DNA of 64,000 nt. It comes from Corythucha ciliata. Taxonomy: Eukaryota > Arthropoda > Insecta > Hemiptera > Tingidae. Every line of letters starts with the position of its first letter. The stretch's first letter is position 1. Both the position numbers and the translations under genes were made by a program. The stretch is from assembly GCA_038030265.1 (NCBI GenBank), contig CM075937.1, positions 9,176,001 through 9,240,000 on the forward strand. Reading direction: 5' to 3'. Positions 55,986 through 64,000 of this stretch are shown here, in pieces. Below the pieces are notes generated by a model. That model searched no databases. It was not told the DNA's origin and worked only from the letters and a program-made list of their open reading frames with translations.

Positions 55986-57940
55986 TTACTCGTTGCTAAA
56001 AAGCGTCAATTTTAGGCGATTGTGCCTTTGGCTCTTGGCTTTAGATAGTTCAGACTCATATCTACTAATGGCGAAACACCTTAATCTTATATAATAGCAC
56101 GCTACTATTTTAATTAAATCTAATTTATGGGATACTCCAACTTCTGGAGAGCAACTTAGGTTTTTGAAAATATTTACAAATTGTAACTGCCTAACTACTT
56201 TCAACACAACCATGTGGGACAGCTTGGGAACATTCAACTTCGTGTAATTGTTTGTTAATGAATCAAGACACTTTTCAGTGTGACGAACGATTACATACAC
56301 TGATTCCGATGCAGCCACAAGTCCGCCTTTGTTTTTTAAGTTGAAAAATTGGGCATAATTGGACCTAATCGAAAAGTGGTCATAGTCGTGGTCGCTGGCA
56401 GAAGTGTCAAGAGCTAGCCTCAATTTACACGACGAACAATCCACTTTTTTCACTATACTCCTCACGACAAATCCCGCAATATAATACATAACATGGTCCC
56501 TATGTTCTTCACGCTGTGAAAAACAACCAAAGGTAACTAAATGTCTTGCATTTACCTCATCGAGCTCAAGCTCACCAAGCTCGTCATCTTCGCAAGATTC
56601 CTGAACAGATGACAATATTTCTACGTCTTCAGGGGCCCTCCGTTGCTTTTTTCGCCATTTAATTTCGAATATGCTAACGGCAGGGACCTCTTCCAACGCA
56701 ACATCATTTGCAGATGGAGAAGCCGTAATGCTATTCTTTATAACGACGTTTCTCATAGCTGCGGCAAATTGAACAACATTAGGGTTGTTGTTAAATCCTT
56801 GGCGGCTCCTTATTTTGGAAAAGAGGAGCTCAATGTGGTCCTGGGAGAACTTATACGTCAATAAATATTTGAAGGGCCCATCAGGAGACAGCAAACTTTT
56901 GGCTATTTCGAACACAGAAAGAGCCCCGACAGCGAAGCCAGCTATAAATTTTCTCTTCGAGCCTTGATGAAATGGTTTCCCTTTGGCGTCCTTAAGCTCG
57001 TATAAATATCGTATTAATGGCACTATGCAACCTTCCAAGTACTCAATGTTATTCCAGTACAGTGGTTTCTTGTATCCCTTTCCATGAGGGCTTCGAGAAT
57101 TTAAAAAATCGAAAATTCTATCAACGGCCCGAATGAATTTGATAGTTTCGGAGCAACCCTGAAACTGGGGCACTCCTTGCTCCATTAAAAACTCGAGAAC
57201 CGTAGCAACAGACGAGCTCAAGGTTTGGCCTGCCAACTTGACCTTCATTTTGCTGTTCTCCCAATGGACGTGTGGTTTGGACAATTTATTCGCAAATTTA
57301 AATTGGAGAAGCTCTTGATACTTCTGCAGCTCGACGATATAATGCCACTTTATCGGTTTATCCTCATGGAATAAAGTCCCCTCAGTAGCAAACGAATTTC
57401 TTGCCAACTTTAACATGTGGGCTGCATCAGGAATCCAATGTACTTTTTGGGCCCCTTTTTCTGCTACAAAGCTTGGTTTTGTGCTGTCAAAAGGGACAAA
57501 CGCTTTACACCCTAGAATCTGCAGTGAAGAGAAATTAGTGCTAGAGCCCACAAGTGACGGCCCACACTTTTAATCCTGATGAGTTCGACAAATTATGTGG
57601 CAGTACGTATGAGTTCAGCCTGCACGTTGGCAGGAGAACCATTTTGAAGGAAGTAGCCAATCGGCCACTTCCATTTCCCATTTATGGAGACTAGCATTAA
57701 AACCAAGGCTTCTGTAGCCAGAGTTTGGGTGCCTTCGACGTTCACACACTGCCCATAATCACAGTACCCAACATACTCGCCTTTTTGAGGATGAAACAGA
57801 AGCTGAGTCCTTATAGCCATGGCATCAATGACTAGTGTACAATGCCGATCTTCTTTGGTGAAAATCCGTAACTGTTCGGAAACTAGTACGAAGTAGCACG
57901 GGAAAGAAAGCTGAAAGGCAGAATAGCGGCAAGTTTCTGC
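55986..57940 (-). pseudogene. P-element/THAP9-like transposase, 5'-truncated and frameshifted
   Basis: The upstream part (57940-57593) reads FPCYFVLVSEQLRIFTKED, then CTLVIDAMAIRTQLLFHP with the first catalytic Asp, and EALVLMLVSINGKWKWPIGY, ending at a stop. After a frameshift a long intact frame (57551-55986, 521 codons) carries WIPDAAHMLKLARNSF (second Asp), the central insertion domain, and YKFSQDHIELLFSKIRSRQG with the expected Glu. This order matches the RNase H-like fold of P transposases. No THAP domain was found upstream on this strand. The copy is probably dead, but more complete than any other DNA transposase here. Transposon ends were not identified. Confidence 0.85.
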
Positions 57941-58151
57941 CCAACTTCAAATATGGCCTTAAAAAAATGTTTTGATTCATACTTCGAGGATTCGAAGAGT
58001 CCGCAACGAGGTGGCAAACATCCTTTTTAGATGTGGGAGGAGGGGAGGCGACGATGAACAATTTTGACCGATCGTGGAGTTTGTCGTGGAGTCGTGTAGT
58101 TTTGTGTGCTGAGGTGGTAAAAATCAATACTAATAGTCCGTACGACAATTA

Positions 58152-58403
58152 TAGTCTGTCCACTAAGTGATGGACTCTCGAACGTGTTGCTTCATTTCGA
58201 TAGTTCGATTTGTTCACTCCCACCAAAAATATTAAAGAACTCAACAACAAAATATTTTACTGTGGGCACTATGGTTACGTATGGACGCTACACAGTGATC
58301 ATTTGTTCTAAAATTATTCCCGGTGCATTATTTTTAGGAGAAGGGGCAAAGCGGAAGCTCATTCCACTAAATTTAAGGGCGGGCGAGAGTCCCTCTTTAA
58401 GCG
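58152..58403. mobile_element. MITE copy 2, opposite sense to 30653-30856
   Basis: Begins gtccactaagtgatggactc and ends gagagtccctctttaagcgg. Flanks tatagtct / agactata extend the inverted repeat. The interior (gtgttgcttcatttcgatag, ttcactcccaccaaaaatat) matches the reverse complement of copy 1. Confidence 0.7.
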
Positions 58404-58500
58404 GACAAGCGACAGACTATAGTTTTTGAGTTACGACGTCAATTGGACTGGAAAACTTGGGTTTTGGCTAAAATATTCCAAAACAACCTCACGTCCAACA

Positions 58501-58608
58501 AGATCGACAAGTTTCTAATGGACCCTGAAGGCCCAAATTTCCAGATGGTTCTAAGAACATGTGTTTAGAAATTTAACTGTCTTTCGGTCCATAAGAAACT
58601 TGTCGATC
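58501..58608. repeat. Hairpin, ~24-bp arms
   Basis: agatcgacaagtttctaatg..gacc pairs with ggtccataagaaacttgtcg..atct. Confidence 0.65.
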
Positions 58609-58790
58609 TATAGTAAGGCTGTTAACGTAGATGTCATTTGTGAAGAATTTTTTGTGCTGAACCGATTTCATTGTGGTTCGTTTCTCTGCGATCAATGTTC
58701 TTTGAGTTACGAACGAAAATACCCTAAAAAACTAGTTTTTCCCCAAACTTTAATGTGCTATGGAAATGTGTATCAAGAATTTGAGCAGAG

Positions 58791-58920
58791 GGGTTGTAAT
58801 ATAAAAGTGAAACACATGTGAGACGAGATGAGATTGACAGCTAAAATTTATGCTGCGTTTATGGCTGTGAAATTCATTCTCATCTCGTCTCACACGTGTT
58901 TCAATTTCTATTACAAGCCC
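58791..58920. repeat. Hairpin, ~40-bp arms
   Basis: ttgtaatataaaagtgaaac..acatgtgagacgagatgag pairs with ctcatctcgtctcacacgtg..tttcaatttctattacaa around a ~47-bp loop. Short frames crossing it (58561-58821 and 58828-59121) are not trusted as genes. Confidence 0.7.
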
Positions 58921-59283
58921 CCAGGACTAACCATGTGCTATGGTCTTATGTATTTTTTGCGCTGGATCGAATGTGCGTTTGCAGGGATCGCTGTGGTAAT
59001 TTTTTTTTTTACTTTCGCCCACAAATATAAGAACAAATTGTTTTTAAAATGCTGGTTTTGTTCGGAGATATTTGCCCGTAAATTGAAAAGTATTGATCCC
59101 AGCGATCCCTACTACAGCTAATTCGACTCAACACATAAAACTACATAAGATGAGAGAACATGGTTTGTCCTACCAAAATCATGATACACATTTTCTCTTG
59201 GGTATTTTCGTTCATAACACAAAGAATACTGATTCAGCACCAAAATCATCTATGGAAACTACATCTGAAACGACTTAATCACT

Positions 59284-59429
59284 AATAGCGTTCTCCATTT
59301 GCACGAAATTCTGCAACGGGGCTATTCATTTCCACCCGTCTTCTTCTCTAACATATGATTTAATTCAGTGAAGACGGGTGGAAATGAACTGCCCAAATGC
59401 AGAATTTTGTGCAAATGGGGAACGCTATT
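59284..59429. repeat. Hairpin, ~60-bp arms
   Basis: aatagcgttctccatttgca..cgaaattctgca..catttccacccgtcttc pairs with gaagacgggtggaaatg..tgcagaattttg..tgcaaatggggaacgctatt. It is the most complete hairpin of the cluster, with a ~26-bp loop. Confidence 0.75.
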
Positions 59430-60482
59430 ATAAATGTAGGACGTGAGGAATTTTTGAAAGTAATCAAGCCAAAAACAACGTTATTTCGTACAAATTATGC
59501 TGCAACTCGAGAAGCAATAATTTTATGGACGGGGTTGATTTTTAACGACTCAGCACACAAAACTACATAGGATTGGATACCCTGTTTGGGCAATTTTTTT
59601 CATTCCTTGTAGGGATGAGTTGGCCAACGTCTACCCGCCCTTAAGAATATGTTTGCAACCCTGTATCGTTGCGGACTTATTTTTTTTTATGGCCCATTAG
59701 AAATTGGGCCGAATTTTGCCGCTATTCTGGCTTTATTTCCTGAACTAAAGCGCTATGTTGAAAAACAGATCCTCACCTGTTCAATATCGATATTATCGAC
59801 GGAGTTAACACGAGGAACTTCTAGAGATGAAACCGGACTGATGGCTCTAGAAGGGCCAGGACTGATTCTATGGACCAGAAATGAATGAGTGTCAACTCTT
59901 TGGGACTTAACTCTAGACGTCTCACCTCACGGAAACCGTTCTGATTTTCTTTTCCTTTGGTTGATAATTCGTTGCATGGAAATGCAGGGAAGACGGATGG
60001 AACGGCGTCATCCTTCAGGTGACGAACGTTTACACCAGGCCTCACCAAGTAGTCTGTATCGACGAAGTGATCTGAACACAGATTGCTACGCTTTGAGGGC
60101 TTGAATTTTTTTTCTTTTGACGGCCGATATCCACCTCTTCAGTAATTCAGGGTTACGAATGGGAAATCTGAAATAAAATTAATTAAATGAATACTAAGTT
60201 GAACTAACGTTCCCTCATTCGATATTCGCCAACAATGCCTCACCCAAAAAACTGCAAAGTTCCTCCAGATTTCCACTTATTTGCGCAGCCATAGGCAGAG
60301 CACGAAAGTACCATGCCTGAAAATACCAAAATGATATTATGTTAAACTTGATGCGGATAAAAATCATAAAACAATTAACGCCCCTTTACTATTTACAATG
60401 CCTGTTCCAGCAAGGTGATTGGAACATGTTCGGAACAGAGTTGCCAAGGGACCAGCCAATAAAATGTAATAAACTTAAATTT
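59430..60482. other. No recognised gene
   Basis: Contains one copy of the cagcacacaaaactacat motif at 59550. A 79-codon frame at 59649-59888 has no family that I recognise. Confidence 0.4.
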
Positions 60483-62190
60483 TATTTGCCTCAACCCGAT
60501 TCCCCTCAACAAGTATTTAAAAAGGGAACACTTCAGTATACCAACTCAGGAAGAATTAACTGCCAATCTGAGTGGACGAAAAATCTTCACAGTGCTGGAC
60601 ATGAAAGAAAGTTTTCACCAGTTCCAACTTGACGATAAATCCAGCCGAATGTGTACGATGGGAACACCTTTTGGACGGTATAGATTCAAACGGATGCCGT
60701 ACGGTCTGTCAAGTTTTCCTGAAATTTTCCACCGAGAAAACTCCAAGATTTTCGGAGACTTGGACGGTGTTCAAGTGCTCTTTGATGACATTATCGTCAC
60801 TGGTGTCACCGAGGACGAACACGATAAGAACCTGGAGGCAGTCCTGCAAAGAGCCCGGACTAATAATATTAAATTTAATAAAAATAAGTTGCAGTATAAG
60901 ATAACAGTGGTCCACTACATGGGTCTCGTCTTCACATCAGCAGGCATCAAGCCAGATCCAGTCAAGGTCAAAGCTATCTCAGAGATGCGACCCCCGACGT
61001 GTGTTAAAGGGCTACAAAGCTTTTTGGGTGCAGTCAATTTCATCAATAAATTTATTCCAGCATATTCGCGGGTTACTGCGCCTCTGCGGGAACTTCTAAA
61101 AAATAAAATTTCCTGGACATGGGGGCCTATTCAGAAAGATGCTTCTTTAAAAATAGAGCAGCTCGTCACAAATGCGCCAACGCTAAAGATTTTTGACGTC
61201 AAAAAAGAGATCGAAATTCAGTGTGACGCAAGTAAAGATGGACTGGGCTGTTGTTTACTACAAGGAGGACAACCTGTAGCCTTTGGGTCACGCAGCCTCA
61301 ACTTTGCCGAGCAACGTTACAGCATCTGTTTTGCGACCAACCGCTTTCATCAATATATTTATGGACACGACAAAGTAACTATTTTCACCGATCATAAGCC
61401 CCTTCTTCGTGTTGTCCAAAATGACCTTAATAGAAATACTGCTCGACTGCAACGCATGCAACTTCAAATTCTCAAGTACAATTTTGTTTTGAAATACATT
61501 CCAGGAACTCAAATGCACATTGCTGACATGTTGTCTCGAGCTTACCTTAAAAACACTAGCGAAGAGGACGTTGACACGTCAGTAATCGTCCACGCCGTCT
61601 CTTTGGAGGAATACCTCCCAATCCCGTCGGAGGAAATAAGAAAGTTGAAGGCAGCCACTGTAAAAGATATGACTTGCTCAACTCTTCTCGACTATGTACA
61701 CCAGGGATGGAAAGGTGTAAACAGAAACAGGCTGAGTACCGATTTGAAAATCTTCTACGATCTTCGAGACGACCTTCTAATGAACGATGATGTTCTGTTT
61801 TACAATAATCGCCTAGTGGTTCCTCAAGCTCTAAGGCGGGACATGATGGAACTCACACATTCCCAGGCCCATCTTGGCGTCAATAAAACGATAGCCAGAA
61901 TGAAACAAATCATGTACTGGCCCAGGATGTCCTCGGACATAGCGGACTTCATTAACTTGTGTGATACGTGCCAGAGGTTTCAGAATAAAGAAACGAAGGA
62001 GCCCCTACTCAACACCAATGTGCCCAGTTACCCATTTCAAAAAATTGGAATGGATATTGGTGAGTACGACAATAAGAGTTTTTTTAGTCATAGAAGACTA
62101 CTTCCCGAGATGGCTAAACAACGAAGAGCTCCATAAAATATCCATGAGCGTTTCACGTTGTCCCATAATGTTGCCTATGTGAATCATTGT
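60483..62190 (+). pseudogene. Gypsy-like pol fragment (RT, RNase H, integrase start)
   Basis: Starts within RT at NPIPLNKYLKREHFSIPTQE; the frame then has TPFGRYRFKRMPYGL, the catalytic FDDIIV (60781) and HYMGLVFTSAGIKPDPVKV. RNase H follows with IQCDASKDGLGCCLLQGG and FTDHKPLLRVV, then the integrase zinc finger (HSQAHLGVNKT..CDTCQRF, 61855-61980). Near 62080 a frameshift cuts the integrase core, and the other frame continues with EDYFPRWLNNEELHKIS to ~62150. The 1.5-kb frame 60592-62136 is otherwise unbroken. No LTRs were found. The type resembles K02A2.6-like gypsy elements. Confidence 0.85.
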
Positions 62191-62490
62191 AAATTTGATA
62201 ACTGCACGGTCTCATCAAGGAGCTTCAAAGAAGGGGAAGTAGAGTTAAGCACCAAATATTGTATATGCGGCCAAATAGAGGACGCCAAGGCGTAGGCCGC
62301 CGTTGATGAAATAGCAGGCGTGGCCAACCGAGGGCTCGCTGGCCAAAAAGTGACCCGCTGACTCAGCTGAGCCTTTCACAATAGCCCACCCATGGCATAC
62401 AGTGGTAAATAATCATGTTTGTTGGATTTTGGCGGCCCCAGGATTTTTGTGAAAATAAAAATCGCTACAATTCGCGCCACCTCGTGGGCA
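62191..62490. other. No recognised gene
   Basis: Unassigned sequence between the gypsy fragment and the F1 field. Confidence 0.4.
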
Positions 62491-63600
62491 ACCAATCCCC
62501 CACTTAATCCAGACCAAAATGGAAAATAACGCTAATTTGGGGCTGAAATTGAGATAAATGGCTAATTAACGGCTGCAATTATTGAAAAAAAAAATAACTG
62601 ATTCACGGCCATGAATAAGAAAAAGTGCTAAATCACTGATAAAGTTAGGAAAACTTCACGGCAAAAATTGAGAAAAAGCTCTAAAATCGCGGATAACGTG
62701 TAAATTACAGTCATTTGCGTTTAAAATTACGCAACACGCTAATTAACGGATAAAATCGTGAAAAATCAATAATCCGCGAATGAGAAAAAGCGCTAATTCA
62801 CGCCTAAAATTACGAAAACATGAATTCTCGGTTTATTCAGAATGCAAGTTCGAGGCTCAAACTGCGAAAAAACGCTAATTCACCGCTAAAAGCATGCAAA
62901 ACAAATCGCTAATCCGGAGCTAAAATTAAGAAAAGTTGCTAATTCATGGATGCATTGAGAAAAATTGCTAATTAGCGGCTGAAGTAAAGAAAAAACGAAT
63001 TCTCTGCAATATGCAGATAAATCGCTATAATTCACGCTAAAAGGGTGAAAAATCGCAAAAATTGCTAAATCGTGGCTAAAATGAGTGACTCGCGGATTAA
63101 ATAGATAAAACGTCAATTCGCGGCTTCTGATCGTAACTTCGTACCAAAAAGTGAAAAAAATCGCTAATTCGCGGCCAAATTTCAGAAAAAGTGTTAGGTA
63201 GTTTGCGGAGAAAATTGGAGGAACTCTTAATTCGTTGATGAAACGTAGAAAAATCCCTAATTAGCTGCTAAAGTGATGGAAAACGATAATTTGCGGCTGA
63301 AGTCAACAAAAATGGATGTCTATGGCGTTAAATTGAAAACATTTGCTATTTCATAGATTGAATAGAGCAAATGGCAAGTCACGGTTTCTCGAGACAACTT
63401 CATGGCTAAAATTGGAAGATTTAGCGCTCATTAGCGGCTTAAATCAGGGAAAACACAAATTCTTTGCAAGGAAAACCGCTAATGCACAGGCTGAAATGGA
63501 GATAAATCGCTAATTCGCGGCTAAAATGGAGACAAATCGCTAATTCGTGGCTAAATGGAGACAAATCGCTAATTCAAGAATCGACAGTTTTTATCCATTA
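62491..63600 (+). repeat. F1 repeat field, orientation A
   Basis: About thirty-five units. Near 63480-63570 three consecutive units (gataaatcgctaattcgcgg, acaaatcgctaattcgtgg and a third) are almost identical, a local recent expansion in an otherwise diverged array. Confidence 0.8.
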
Positions 63601-64000
63601 GAAGGCTACACCGATCGTTTAACCGGCAAAAGTTAAAGTTCTTCGTGGAATATTGCCCCTTTTTATGTGAGCACAGTCAGTTTCTGGGGTGAAATTCGCT
63701 ATCTTTGCTGAATAAGGTAAACTCATGAAATTGCGTCTTTTAATGCGCTAATTTTACTCGAAAACTCAACCACTTAGTTAAAAAACTAACGCTTAGCCAT
63801 AATCCGGCTTGTTCCAGCTTATTCAATTCAAACAAGGCATTTGAGTCTCAAGAAGTCTCTAATGTGACTCCAGTAAAAATTTCATACAGAAAACCTTTTA
63901 TTATGAACTCCTTCAATTACCCTGCTGTGGCCTACAGGAGGGTATAAGTCGTCCACTCATAAGCAATCACCCTGTCCCTCTCCTCGTGTAGTTATGGCAA
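63601..64000. other. No recognised gene
   Basis: AT-rich sequence to the right edge. Nothing supported. Confidence 0.4.

Noticed and set aside
58828..59121. 97-codon plus ORF with hydrophobic segments
   Set aside because: Overlaps a hairpin and lacks any family resemblance; hydrophobicity follows from T-rich DNA.

Overview
The window is arthropod genomic DNA, most likely insect. The evidence is three spliced structural cuticle protein genes, short AT-rich introns with GT..AG ends, upstream TATA boxes, and many eukaryotic transposons. The style of the dispersed repeats suggested a hemipteran such as a whitefly to me, but that is an impression and was not tested. I found no tRNA, rRNA or CRISPR feature.

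Only the three cuticle genes look like intact host genes: about 1.25-1.67 kb, 8.18-8.86 kb and 47.94-48.37 kb, all on the minus strand. Each has a 12-nt first coding exon (MYK plus L or T), an 86-96 bp intron, and one exon carrying the rest of a signal peptide and an Ala/Val/Tyr/His-rich low-complexity protein. The first gene has no ATG in its main exon and is overlaid by longer out-of-frame ORFs.

The rest is mostly repeats and transposons. Fields of degenerate ~30-bp units cover much of the window. F1 has the core CTAATTCGCGGCTAAAATT and lies at 3.2-5.3, 6.6-6.9, 11.3-12.0, 19.3-21.6, 28.0-29.6, 32.3-33.4, 42.1-44.2 and 62.5-63.6 kb. F2 lies at 21.6-22.6 and 44.3-44.9 kb, and F3 at 6.3-6.6, 23.9-27.2 and 46.9-47.6 kb. 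A 17-bp minisatellite lies at 5.28-5.94 kb. Several F1 fields begin with the same GC-rich head module.

The transposons, left to right, are: (1) a ~7.2 kb non-LTR retrotransposon, minus strand, 12035-19263, with 12-bp target duplication, poly(A) tail and many disabling lesions; (2) LINE fragments at 22.9-23.9, 45.2-46.2 and 49.2-50.0 kb; (3) a foldback at 24.24-24.97 kb, abutting a 1.67-kb tandem duplication (24.9-28.2 kb); (4) a hAT-like element whose body contains an F1 field (31839-35570), interrupted by a CACTA-like element (33872-35567) with about twenty subterminal ACTCGGT motifs; (5) a tandem duplication of the hAT end plus a dead gypsy-like retrotransposon (33.5-40.6 kb), in which each copy later took a different insertion and preserves the other's empty site; (6) a Mutator-like element (39109-39962) with repeated GGGATCATAACG; (7) an antisense gypsy fragment at 41.15-42.1 kb; (8) a decayed THAP-domain gene at 50.25-51.36 kb; (9) a 1.6-kb inverted-repeat element holding three tandem hairpins (52142-53716); (10) an 824-bp palindrome (55137-55960) next to a P-element/THAP9-like transposase (55986-57940); (11) a cluster of hairpins at 58.5-59.4 kb; (12) a gypsy pol fragment at 60.5-62.2 kb.

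The picture is a few tandem-repeat cuticle genes surrounded by nested, mostly dead mobile DNA. The observations I rate highest are the F1 fields with a shared head, the two elements with subterminal motif arrays, the duplication with reciprocal empty sites, and the nested hairpin element.
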